Shown in pieces: positions 8,820-18,530 of a DNA stretch of 64,000 nt. The notes beneath the pieces are model-generated. The model was not told the origin of the DNA. It worked only from the letters and a program-made list of their open reading frames with translations, and made no database searches. The DNA is from Gammaproteobacteria bacterium. Lineage in GTDB: Bacteria; Pseudomonadota; Gammaproteobacteria; Pseudomonadales; Pseudohongiellaceae. The DNA is taken from positions 85,963 through 149,962 of the forward strand of contig JAQWPL010000018.1 of assembly GCA_029245395.1 (NCBI GenBank), written 5' to 3'. Position 1 is the first letter of the stretch; each line of letters starts with the position of its first letter. A program made the translations under genes and the position numbers.

Positions 8820-9800
8820 TTGCCCAATGCCCACCCCTTTGCAGAGCTAACGCCTGATGTTGTTATTGATGCTGTAGAAAGCGCCGGTATTGAGTGCGAT
8901 GCCAGGATTCTTGCTCTAAACAGTTATGAAAACAGGGTATATCAGGTGGGTGTTGAAGACGGCGAACCTTTGATTGCTAAATTTTATCGGCCGGATCGCT
9001 GGAGTGTAGATCAGATCCTGGAAGAGCATACCTTTACCTGGGAACTGGCAGACCTGGATATCCCCGTTGTACCCCCCCTTAAACTGGGTGAAAGCACACT
9101 GGATGAATTCGCCGGTTTTCATTTTGCCTTGTTTCCTCGTAAAGGAGGGCGCAGTCCGGATCTGAACCTTGATAACTTACTGATCATGGGGCGGTTTATC
9201 GGCAGATTACATGCGGCCGGTGCGACAAAATCTTTCCAGTACAGACGGGAACTCAGTATTGGCTATTTTGCAGAGGAAAGTGCCAGCTTTCTGCTCGAAG
9301 CAGATTTCCTTCCAGCAGATCTCAGAGAAGCCTACCAGTCTCTGGCAGAGCATTTAATCAATCGAATTCATGGCATTTTTGCCAGCACTTCCAGCCCAGC
9401 TCAGATTCGCATCCATGGTGATTGTCATATGGGTAATGTGCTGTGGCGTGATGATACGCCGCATTTCGTGGATTTTGATGACACCATGCAAGGGCCGGCC
9501 ATTCAGGATTTGTGGATGCTGTTTTCAGGCGACAGGCAAACCCAACTGGCTCAATTAAGTGAACTGGTTGATGGTTACAATGAATTTCATGATTTTAATC
9601 CGGCAGAGCTTTTACTTGTTGAAGCGCTGCGGACCATGCGGCTGATGTATTACAGTGCCTGGCTTGCCAGGCGCTGGGATGATCCGGCATTTCCACAAAG
9701 CTTTCCCTGGTTTAATACTGAAATTTATTGGGCTGGGCATATTCTTGAACTTAGAGAGCAGCTTAGCGCTATGGATGATCCCCCGCTGGTGCTTTATTAG
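8820..9800 (+). CDS. srkA: Stress response serine/threonine kinase (SrkA/YihE family)
   Basis: About 327 residues of the aminoglycoside-phosphotransferase-like fold. The active site is clear: IRIHGDCHMGNVLW (catalytic loop HGDxHxxN) and HFVDFDDTMQGPAIQDLW (DFD metal site). SrkA protects E. coli against stress-induced death. I prefer TTG at 8820, with GGAG just upstream and a protein beginning LPNAHPF like relatives; an in-frame GTG at 8793 would add nine unconserved residues. It lies 51 bp after the Cfa gene (24 bp from the alternative GTG), so it may be cotranscribed with the stress operon. Confidence 0.9.
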   Translation: MPNAHPFAELTPDVVIDAVESAGIECDARILALNSYENRVYQVGVEDGEPLIAKFYRPDRWSVDQILEEHTFTWELADLDIPVVPPLKLGESTLDEFAGFHFALFPRKGGRSPDLNLDNLLIMGRFIGRLHAAGATKSFQYRRELSIGYFAEESASFLLEADFLPADLREAYQSLAEHLINRIHGIFASTSSPAQIRIHGDCHMGNVLWRDDTPHFVDFDDTMQGPAIQDLWMLFSGDRQTQLAQLSELVDGYNEFHDFNPAELLLVEALRTMRLMYYSAWLARRWDDPAFPQSFPWFNTEIYWAGHILELREQLSAMDDPPLVLY

Positions 9801-9832
9801 TATGAATTTTTCAGTACCAACAACTTTAAATT

Positions 9833-10756
9833 ATGGCTAATAAAAAACCCTGGATAGGATTTTTTCTGTCGTTATTGACAGGCTTGATGTGGGGACTGCT
9901 CCCTGTGTCTTTTATGCTCTTACTTGGCAGTATGGATACTGCCACCATTACCTGGTACCGGTTCGCGGTGGCAGCAATAGTTGTGCTTGTTTTTTTATGG
10001 CAGCAAGGACGCTTGCCTGATCTGCAACGTATGGATAGAAAAACCAGGGTGTCGTTGTTTGTAGCCGCAGCGGTTTTGTCCGCAAATTTTATTCTGTATC
10101 TCAGCAGCCTGCTCTACCTTAATCCTGAAAGTGCCCAGGTGCTGATCCAGCTCGCGCCTTTTATTCTGATGTTTGGCAGTCTGTTTTTATATGGTGAGCG
10201 CTTTGGGAAACTGGAGTGGCTGGGTGTTGTAATGTTGTTTGGTGGGTTTGGCTTGTTTTTCAATGACAGGCTCGGGGAAATATTTTCCTCAGTGAATGAT
10301 TATTCCATCGGCATTTTCCTGATGGTCCTGGCCTCAATTTCCTGGGGCACTTATGGCTTATTGCAAAAAACCCTTCTGGCAAAAATGGATTCCGTACAAC
10401 TAACCAGCCTGATGTATCTGGGCGGAGTTGTTTTCATATTCCCTTTCACCAGCCCGTTGTCAATATTTAATCTGAACGTGGTGCAGTTTTATGCATTGGC
10501 ATTTTGCAGTATCAACCTGGTGCTGGCCTATGGGGCATTTACAGAAGCATTGCAGCTCTGGGATGGGGCTAAAGTGAGCGCCGTAATTACATTGGCGCCT
10601 TTGTTTACGATCATTTCCATGAAAATCGCAGTAGCAAATTGGCCGGATGTGTTTATAGATAGTGAGCTCAATGGCTTAGCCTACCTGGGCGCCGTTATTG
10701 TTGTACTTGGCTCGATGCTGGCTGCCCTGGGGCATAATCTAAAAGGGAAGCAGTAA
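9833..10756 (+). CDS. EamA/DMT family transporter
   Basis: 307 residues with about ten predicted transmembrane segments in two EamA repeats: FFLSLLTGLMWGLLPVSFML opens the first, and IGIFLMVLASISWGTYGLLQ the second. The end, YLGAVIVVLGSMLAALG, is the usual final helix. DMT exporters move amino acids, metabolites or drugs across the inner membrane; the substrate cannot be read from sequence. Its last 62 bp overlap the 3' end of the converging glycosyltransferase gene. Confidence 0.88.
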   Translation: MANKKPWIGFFLSLLTGLMWGLLPVSFMLLLGSMDTATITWYRFAVAAIVVLVFLWQQGRLPDLQRMDRKTRVSLFVAAAVLSANFILYLSSLLYLNPESAQVLIQLAPFILMFGSLFLYGERFGKLEWLGVVMLFGGFGLFFNDRLGEIFSSVNDYSIGIFLMVLASISWGTYGLLQKTLLAKMDSVQLTSLMYLGGVVFIFPFTSPLSIFNLNVVQFYALAFCSINLVLAYGAFTEALQLWDGAKVSAVITLAPLFTIISMKIAVANWPDVFIDSELNGLAYLGAVIVVLGSMLAALGHNLKGKQ

Positions 10757-12005
10757 AAGGCACCTCTGTAAAAGTCTGAACTTTTGACAGGGGCAGAGAA
10801 GGAAAATGATTATTCCTGAGCCAATGAATAAATTTTAAGGTCTGGAAGGCATCAAACCAATTATTTAAATGTCCTGCAAATATTGTTCCGCTGGTACTGT
10901 GACTGACTGCATGCTCAAGCGCTTTTTCTATACCCAATGCCTGCAGGCAATATATAAGCACCTGACTATCAATAGCTGAAAACTCATCGTTTTGTGAAAT
11001 CAGCTTCTCGATGTCACTTTGGTTTTCCGGAGACACTGACTTTATGTTGTTGTCCCATAAAGCACTCTTCAGGGCCAGCCAGCATTTCAGGTAGATAAAG
11101 CAGGTCGGGTGGTAATACAGAAATTCACTCGATGGATCGGCTAATGCCAGAATTTTTCCCAGTGCGGGGCCGGTACCAAAGGGCACGCGATCGGATAGCC
11201 GACTGCGCAGGGATATAGGCGAGGTATCCAGAGAGACAATATTTCCTGTTTTAGCCAGTTTGCTCAGGAGATAAAAATCCTCGCCGGCATTTTTTTGTGG
11301 GAAACCTCTAACCTGGGCGTAATGCCTGGAATTCACCACCAGTGTGCTGCCAACAGTGTGAAAGGCCGAGTCAGAGCCTGCCCATGAAAGTCCGTCCACG
11401 TAATAGCGTAATGACAGGTCATACAAATTCTGTGCCTGAAGTATTCCGGGGTCTTCACTGATAGTGTGCAGAAAGGGATAAATTCCGGCGCTGTCTGTTT
11501 GTGGGTCGAGCAGATTGACACCGTTGAAATAATCGGCCGGGAGACTGGCATCAGCATCTGTGCTATGTATCCACGGATTGGTAATTTTATTTTCGTAAAT
11601 CAGGTGACAGGCGAGATCGCAGGCTATTTTTCTTGCCAGACCCACACCTTTTGCTTCAGAAATCAAATTGCCAGCATTGCAACGCTCCACTAGCAAGATA
11701 TCCATATTGCCCGGGCCATCTAAAAGCAGAATATTGTCGGCGAACAGTCTTTTTAATTGAAAGGAACCACGCAGGTTTGAAGCCAGCGTCCGGGTTTGCT
11801 CTATCTGGTGGCTGTCTGCTTTGGTATGCGCATTAACAACAACAATGACTAGTGCATATGCAGTAGATACATTTTTGGTTAACCAGTTCAGGAAATCTGC
11901 ATTTTCAGCAAAGGCCGGGATACAAACAACATGCTGATAGTTGTAAGAAAACTTTACCAGCAAGGCAGTTTCAGGTTCGGCATAGCTTTCCAGATAAGAC
12001 TGCAT
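10695..12005 (-). CDS. Glycosyltransferase family 2-like protein
   Basis: 436 residues. The N-terminal half resembles a GT-A fold: VVCIPAFAENADFLNWL opens it, ALVIVVVNAHTKAD is a second strand, and PWIHSTDADASLPADYF gives the acidic D-x-D-like metal/nucleotide-sugar site near residue 150. AGEDFYLLSKLAKTG later matches the acceptor-site ED motif of family 2. No transmembrane segments are evident, so it is probably cytosolic. It is a single gene with no visible polysaccharide cluster. The C-terminal 20 codons lie antisense to the end of the EamA gene. Confidence 0.72.
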   Translation of the reverse strand: MQSYLESYAEPETALLVKFSYNYQHVVCIPAFAENADFLNWLTKNVSTAYALVIVVVNAHTKADSHQIEQTRTLASNLRGSFQLKRLFADNILLLDGPGNMDILLVERCNAGNLISEAKGVGLARKIACDLACHLIYENKITNPWIHSTDADASLPADYFNGVNLLDPQTDSAGIYPFLHTISEDPGILQAQNLYDLSLRYYVDGLSWAGSDSAFHTVGSTLVVNSRHYAQVRGFPQKNAGEDFYLLSKLAKTGNIVSLDTSPISLRSRLSDRVPFGTGPALGKILALADPSSEFLYYHPTCFIYLKCWLALKSALWDNNIKSVSPENQSDIEKLISQNDEFSAIDSQVLIYCLQALGIEKALEHAVSHSTSGTIFAGHLNNWFDAFQTLKFIHWLRNNHFPSLPLSKVQTFTEVPFTASLLDYAPGQPASSQVQQ

Positions 12006-12055
12006 GGTTAGCCCGCAGGGTTGTTTTTCTGCGTTGTATGCTTTTTCAATGCAGA

Positions 12056-12472
12056 TTATTCAGCTGCAGGAATTACTGCAAAGCCATTTCGCGGGTTGAC
12101 ACTTTCACCATTTACCACCGCATCAATCCAGGCACCAGCACTGCGACCGTCTTTCATGGGATTGCCGCGAATGGTGATAGGTGTACCGGCTGGCAGGTCT
12201 CCTTTGCGGATGCCTGCACGCATCAAGGTGCTTGGCCCTTCAGCCTCGAATCCCCAAGTGGTGACAGAGCCATCTTCATTAGTGACATCGACAAGTAGCC
12301 AGGAGTGGGGGTTGGTGTACTGAAATTCGCGCACCTGTCCACTGACTTCCACAATACTGGAACGGTCAAACATGGAGGCCGAATGATGCGCATTGGCCAG
12401 AGGAATAATGAGCAAAGAGAAAAGTGTTATGGCGAAACAGGATATTCGTTTCATGGTGTTTAAATATTTCAT
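12056..12472 (-). CDS. DUF6152 family periplasmic protein
   Basis: 138 residues. A signal peptide ends in PLANA, and the predicted mature protein begins HHSASMFDRSS. The body is the DUF6152 domain: VSGQVREFQYTNPHSW, LLVDVTNEDGSVTTWGFE, RKGDLPAGTPITIRGNP. The family is found in marine and soil proteobacteria and has no known function. The gene overlaps the upstream 331-residue gene by 4 bp, and that neighbour carries a module that is fused to DUF6152 in two other proteins of this window. A metal-binding role for the N-terminal histidines is my hypothesis. Confidence 0.85.
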   Translation of the reverse strand: MKYLNTMKRISCFAITLFSLLIIPLANAHHSASMFDRSSIVEVSGQVREFQYTNPHSWLLVDVTNEDGSVTTWGFEAEGPSTLMRAGIRKGDLPAGTPITIRGNPMKDGRSAGAWIDAVVNGESVNPRNGFAVIPAAE

Positions 12473-13464
12473 TGTTGTGATGCCCGTTTTACTGCTTCGT
12501 CAGTACTGACTGCCGCATCGTTTTCAATAAAATCGAAATCGGGAAACTGGCTGGTGCCATCGAAGGTAGTAATGATGTCATTGTTTTGATTTTCTCCGCA
12601 ATCCCAATAGCGAATGCGCAAGTAGTTGTCTTCGTTGGCAAGTTCAGTCCAACTCTGACGTGAATACCAGGGCTCACTCAAGTTGATCGGATCAAAGACC
12701 CAGTAATCTGCTTCCAGGGTTATACCATCTACTTTTTTCCAGCGCTCCACCACTTCCACCTGATTTGAGTAATCGGGTTGCGTACCACGCTGGTATTGCC
12801 CTGGCATGAGATACATCGTGTGCATAACCAGCATGCCTTGTGTCCAGAATCCGATAGTATCGCCATTCCAGGAAGCATAGGCATCTTCTGGCAAAGTATG
12901 AGTACTGCCATCTGTATAAACCCGGCGGACATCGTTCACCATTTCATTGATTAACCAGGTCTGATCCGGTGTCACAATAAATTCATGGAGGAAAGGCTCT
13001 GTTGCCCATCTTGGGTGCCCTGGAGGGCGGCAATCAGAGATAGGATCATACTCACCACCAGTTGCGGCCAGTTGGTCGATCTTGGCTTGCCGTGCGGCTA
13101 TACCTGAATTCGTCAGTTTTGCAGTAGTTTCACTCGCACGTATGTCAGGATCAAAAGATAAACCTCCACCAGTACGGGTAAAAATCCCCGACCAGTCATA
13201 GGCAGGCTCAGTCAACATCTCCAGGCTCAATTGTTCTCCTCCCTCAGCCTGCTGTTCCAGGAACTGATACAGTGCCAGGGCCGAGTCAAATTCTTCTCCG
13301 AATGCCTGTAGCCTGGGTTTATTTACTGCCCAGGAAGCATCCTTATCCAGCCACACTGTAGTGTCTTGCCCAAATACAGGGTTGGTCAACAAGGCGAAAA
13401 ATGGAAGAGCCAGAATGGATACTTGCATGGATAATTGATGTAATAATGCTTTGGTAGGGGTCAC
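12469..13464 (-). CDS. Exported protein carrying the DUF6152-associated module
   Basis: 331 residues with a hydrophobic signal segment ending near NPVFGQ. I know no named function. The region from about residue 80 on follows the same order of landmarks as the C-terminal halves of the DUF6152 proteins at 47112-48131 and 55708-56724: DWSGIF, then LTNSGIAARQ, then a Cys-Pro segment (SDCRPPGHPRW), VRRVYTDG, NGDTIGFWT, VVERWKKVDGITLE and FDPINLSEPW. It overlaps the following DUF6152 gene by 4 bp, so here the two modules are separate but coupled genes. Probably periplasmic. Confidence 0.75.
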   Translation of the reverse strand: MTPTKALLHQLSMQVSILALPFFALLTNPVFGQDTTVWLDKDASWAVNKPRLQAFGEEFDSALALYQFLEQQAEGGEQLSLEMLTEPAYDWSGIFTRTGGGLSFDPDIRASETTAKLTNSGIAARQAKIDQLAATGGEYDPISDCRPPGHPRWATEPFLHEFIVTPDQTWLINEMVNDVRRVYTDGSTHTLPEDAYASWNGDTIGFWTQGMLVMHTMYLMPGQYQRGTQPDYSNQVEVVERWKKVDGITLEADYWVFDPINLSEPWYSRQSWTELANEDNYLRIRYWDCGENQNNDIITTFDGTSQFPDFDFIENDAAVSTDEAVKRASQQ

Positions 13465-13747
13465 TGAAAAAATCTCGCGTGTAGTATTCGCTCAAAGCAT
13501 ACCTAGTCGCTAACAAGTGTGTCCAGTCTATAAAACAACGTTTTTTGAGCACCCATATTAGATAGATCCTTCTTATTGCGAGGAAACCCCCAGAAACTCT
13601 ATCCACATCACACATTGCGGATATAAACCCTGTGCATTATGCTCCGTAGGCTTTATATAATCTATCTGACGAAATGGCTGTTTCAGATAACGAATCAACA
13701 ACTTAGTGCCATGTCATAAAGCATTTTAAGCTATTCCAGAACAGGAC

Positions 13748-14206
13748 ATGCCAGATAGCGACCAGCAGAAGGCGAGTTGTCTCCTGTTAAGCACAAAAGA
13801 CTGCCAAATGCTGGTGCCTAGAAACATTGTTGCTGAAGTTGTGCGTTATTCCTTTGTGGAATTTAACGAAGACGATGATTCCGGATTGCACTCTTTTGCC
13901 TGGCGCGGATGTAGCGTGCCGCTTATCAGCAATTCACTACTTGGAGAGATTACTGAAGGCGATCTCGATGAGGATACAAGGGTAGTGATATGTTACGGGT
14001 TGAAGAATAACCGCATGTTACCTTTTTATGGGTTCACCGTGTTAAAAAGCCCTCAACTTTTGCAGCTGACAGAAAGTGACATGACAGAAATAACTGAAGT
14101 TCCGTTACATCCTGGCGAACTCATGAAAGTTACCTTACAGGATGCCGAAGTCATCATCCCAAAAGTGGAATATTTTGAAGATACTGTACTAAAGATTATT
14201 CATTAG
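13748..14206 (+). CDS. CheW-like domain protein (ChpC/PilI-like)
   Basis: 152 residues resembling a single CheW-like adaptor domain: CLLLSTKDCQMLVPRNIVAEV at the N-terminus, FAWRGCSVPLISNSLLGE (the usual 'wrg..vPli' segment), and RMLPFYGFTVLKSPQLLQL. CheW-like proteins couple chemoreceptors to CheA kinases; ChpC/PilI forms serve twitching-motility systems. No other chemosensory gene is nearby, so it is an isolated adaptor whose partner must lie elsewhere. A well-formed TATAAT at 13656-13661 upstream may be its -10 element, but no good -35 is visible. Confidence 0.68.
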   Translation: MPDSDQQKASCLLLSTKDCQMLVPRNIVAEVVRYSFVEFNEDDDSGLHSFAWRGCSVPLISNSLLGEITEGDLDEDTRVVICYGLKNNRMLPFYGFTVLKSPQLLQLTESDMTEITEVPLHPGELMKVTLQDAEVIIPKVEYFEDTVLKIIH

Positions 14207-14339
14207 CATCTGATTTATAAGGAATATTTCATCTCAGCTGTCTGTCTGGCTATTATTGATCCCAAGGTCGGAATTAAGCGAATCAGTATGCTGTATTCAT
14301 ACTTGAAAAGTCCTTTTTAAAAAATCCAACGAGAGTGTG

Positions 14340-16157
14340 TTACCAACCGCATTGACGAAATTGGTTTTGCTGATCCAGCCAATCCTTGAGTGGTGCAAAA
14401 TAATCAATGATCGCTGAAGCATCCAGCTCACGCTGGCCTGTCATGGCTTCCATAGCATCCTGCCAAGGGCGGCTCATACCCATCTCCAACATAGCATTAA
14501 GTTTTTCACCGGCTTCTTCACTGCCATAAATTGAACAGCGATGCAGTGGGCCTTCATAGCCAGACACTTCACACAGCTCACGATGAAACTGGAATTGTTG
14601 AATATAGGCAAGGAAATAACGCATGTAGGGTGTATTCCCGGGAATGTGGAATTTAGCTCCCGGATCAAAAAAGTCTTCACTACGTTGCATAGGGGCAGTG
14701 ACACCCTGGTATTGCTCACGTAAATCCCACCAACCACGGTTATATTCATCCGGTGGTATTTCACCGTTGAATACCTGCCAGCGCCACTTGTCGATCATCA
14801 AACCCCAGGGCAGGAAAGCTATCTTGTCCAGGGCGATACTCATCAGGTACCCAATGTCACCTTCAGCAGGGGGTTCTTCGTCCAGCCAGCCAATATCCAC
14901 CAGGTACTTTGGTGTGACCGACAACGATATTGTATCGCCTGTGGCTTCGTGAAAACCGTCATTGGCACTGCCACGGAATAGGGGAGGCTGTTCTTTATAG
15001 GCTCGTTGGTAAAAATTGTGGCCCAGTTCGTGATGTATGGTGCGAAAATCATCGGCGCTTTTGTCGATACACATCTTGATACGCAGATCATCCTTGTCAT
15101 CCAGGTCCCAGGCACTGGCATGACAAACCGCCAGGTGATCTACCGGTTCAACAAACATGGATCGCTCCCAGAACGTCTCAGGAAGGGGATCAAACCCGAG
15201 GGAAGTAAAAAAACCTTCGGCGATACGGACCATGTCTTTTTCATCGCTGACATATTCCTGTACCAGTTGATCCAGGTCGTAACCCAGATCTGAGGATTCA
15301 GGTTTGACGATATCATACAGGGCTGTCCAATCCTGCGCCCACTGATTGCCCATGACGTGGGCAGGAATAGGACCCGTTGGAGGTACCACTTCGGGGCCAT
15401 AATAATCACTGAGCTCAGCGCGGACATGGCAATGCAGGGCATCATAAAAAGGTTTGACCTTTAGCCACTGGTCATCGGCATCCGCAGCAAATGCATCGGC
15501 GTCCATGTCGTACTTGGATCGCCAGAACACACTCAGGTTGTCATATCCCAGCTCCTGAGCGCCCTGGTTGCCAATTTCTACCTGTCGCTCATAGAGGGCT
15601 TTCATAGGTTTGGCTATCTCGCGCCAGCCGGTCCAGAATTCCAGTAATTCATCTGCATCATGACTCTCACGCATCAGGTTTTCAATGCGGTCACCCGAAT
15701 AGCAGACTTCCTGACCGGTAACACCTTCTGGTCTGCAGTATTCACCAGCACCATACAAAGCCTGAAGCTCCGAAAATATTTCTGCCAACTCTCGACTCAT
15801 TTCTGAATCCAGAGGAGCAGGAATGGTTAAAAACTGTTTCAACAATTCCATTTTCCGACGATCGCTTGTGCCCAGCTCCAGGTCATTAAAGCGAGCCGCA
15901 TCAGTTGCATATTGGACAGATAGCTCTAAAAAGCGTTGGTAAGTGAGAGCTTCCAGTGTCTGGCTGTCGTAATTAATGAAAGTATTGGCTAGCCATGACG
16001 CATGACTTAACTCATGGCTGGCTTCTTCCAGACGGCTTTCAGCCTCAGACAGGAATGCAAGAGCCTCTTGCGTGTCTGGTTCATTGTTAGCTGCCTGTAG
16101 CGTTAAGGAACAGGCAAAAGCCATCATCAGTTTTAGCAGATTATTGAATACTTTCAT
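14340..16157 (-). CDS. M2 family zinc peptidyl-dipeptidase (angiotensin-converting-enzyme-like)
   Basis: 605 residues with a signal peptide (LMMAFACSLTLQAA). The zinc site HELGH is at residues 376-380, and the third ligand Glu404 lies in NDGFHEATGD, the hallmark of family M2. Members remove C-terminal dipeptides from peptides. The zinc motif reads HELGH where animal ACE has HEMGH. Likely periplasmic. It is 20 bp downstream of the DUF8021-like gene on the same strand and probably cotranscribed with it. Confidence 0.93.
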   Translation of the reverse strand: MKVFNNLLKLMMAFACSLTLQAANNEPDTQEALAFLSEAESRLEEASHELSHASWLANTFINYDSQTLEALTYQRFLELSVQYATDAARFNDLELGTSDRRKMELLKQFLTIPAPLDSEMSRELAEIFSELQALYGAGEYCRPEGVTGQEVCYSGDRIENLMRESHDADELLEFWTGWREIAKPMKALYERQVEIGNQGAQELGYDNLSVFWRSKYDMDADAFAADADDQWLKVKPFYDALHCHVRAELSDYYGPEVVPPTGPIPAHVMGNQWAQDWTALYDIVKPESSDLGYDLDQLVQEYVSDEKDMVRIAEGFFTSLGFDPLPETFWERSMFVEPVDHLAVCHASAWDLDDKDDLRIKMCIDKSADDFRTIHHELGHNFYQRAYKEQPPLFRGSANDGFHEATGDTISLSVTPKYLVDIGWLDEEPPAEGDIGYLMSIALDKIAFLPWGLMIDKWRWQVFNGEIPPDEYNRGWWDLREQYQGVTAPMQRSEDFFDPGAKFHIPGNTPYMRYFLAYIQQFQFHRELCEVSGYEGPLHRCSIYGSEEAGEKLNAMLEMGMSRPWQDAMEAMTGQRELDASAIIDYFAPLKDWLDQQNQFRQCGW

Positions 16158-16177
16158 GAACAGGTCTCTTCGTCAGG

Positions 16178-17107
16178 TTATTGTGTTTCGTCAAAGGAAA
16201 GAGGCAAGTTACCATTATAGGGCGGCCAGTTTGGTACTGGCTGCGTTGGATGCGCATAAAACATGGCGGCATGAACGTGGCGGATCAGGCCATCTTCAAT
16301 ACTGAACACTTCAGTGAAATGATTGCGCCAGCGTTCGTTACCGGGACGGCGCAGGAAAACTACGGAGACCATGGCTATTTGCTGTTCCACATCAACAACC
16401 TGTACTCGCCTGGCTGCGACCTGGGCAAGGCCGAAATCACCAGAGGTACGGCAGTCACTGGTCCCGTTAAAACCAGTAGCACCAGGAGCCAATGGGCCGC
16501 CAAAGGTGGACTGGCCATTCTCTCTACGTGAGCAACCAGGGTGGCCTTTGATCACCTTGCTGTTCTGGGCAATGATGCCATCGAAATAACTGTTGGCAAT
16601 GGCTATTAAGTCGTCACGGCTATAACGCTTGTCTAAGGGAACAAATCCTCCGTTGGGCGGATTGGCAATCAACTCGTCAGCATTCCAGTACACAGTGCCG
16701 GGTACACCTTGCAGACCAAGATCATTTTCGCGACCAATATGCCACTCGGCTTCAGTTATTAGATTGTTTGACACCTTCATGCGCAGGGAAACCGCTGCTC
16801 GCTCTCCGCTTTCTTCCAAGAGGCCGAAATATCCCGCAGTTTGACCCACCGGGTCAAAATAGCGGCGCTGCAATTCTCCCAGCGAGGTGACAGTAGTCCA
16901 GAGACCTTCATCATTGGGCACAACAATAGAATTTTCTGTCTGTCTGAAGCCATAACTCAGAGGAGCCTGTGAGGCATCACTGGCAATGATGGCGTCCAGG
17001 TACTGGTCGAGAAAGTCAGCCAGACAACTGCGGTCGCAGTCCTGTGCTTGAGTGGACAATGAAAAAGATCCTGCTAGTACCAGCAATACAAATAGTCGAA
17101 TGGACAT
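16178..17107 (-). CDS. Exported DUF8021-like protein
   Basis: About 309 residues. I use ATG 17107 because AGGGGG lies 5 nt upstream and the protein then begins with a clean signal peptide (MSIRLFVLLVLAGSFSLSTQA). The mature part starts QDCDRSCLADFLDQYLDAI, and two repeats of a SnoaL/NTF2-like layout follow (FLDQYLDAI..., IANSYFDGI...), ending FSIEDGLIRHVHAAMFY. This resembles DUF8021 proteins of unknown function. It precedes the M2 peptidase and follows LigAB on the same strand. Confidence 0.68.
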   Translation of the reverse strand: MSIRLFVLLVLAGSFSLSTQAQDCDRSCLADFLDQYLDAIIASDASQAPLSYGFRQTENSIVVPNDEGLWTTVTSLGELQRRYFDPVGQTAGYFGLLEESGERAAVSLRMKVSNNLITEAEWHIGRENDLGLQGVPGTVYWNADELIANPPNGGFVPLDKRYSRDDLIAIANSYFDGIIAQNSKVIKGHPGCSRRENGQSTFGGPLAPGATGFNGTSDCRTSGDFGLAQVAARRVQVVDVEQQIAMVSVVFLRRPGNERWRNHFTEVFSIEDGLIRHVHAAMFYAHPTQPVPNWPPYNGNLPLSFDETQ

Positions 17108-17201
17108 TTGGCCCCCTGTCTTGTGTGTGTTGATATTCAAAGTGAGAGAGTGATTCTCTTTCAAGACAGGGTAGCTTGCAACCGGTACTAACAGCAGAAA
17201 A

Positions 17202-18436
<1,235 letters not shown>

Positions 18437-18530
18437 GGGAGAACCCTATTGGTTTTAAAACGCCCATGTAGCATATAGGCGAGGTCTGGAGTAGTCCAGC
18501 GAGTGCTCCGGGTATTTTGTACTCATTGAC

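Noticed and set aside
12021..12323. 100-codon plus-strand frame opposite the DUF6152 gene
   Set aside because: It overlaps a gene with a signal peptide and family motifs on the other strand; composition is not protein-like.
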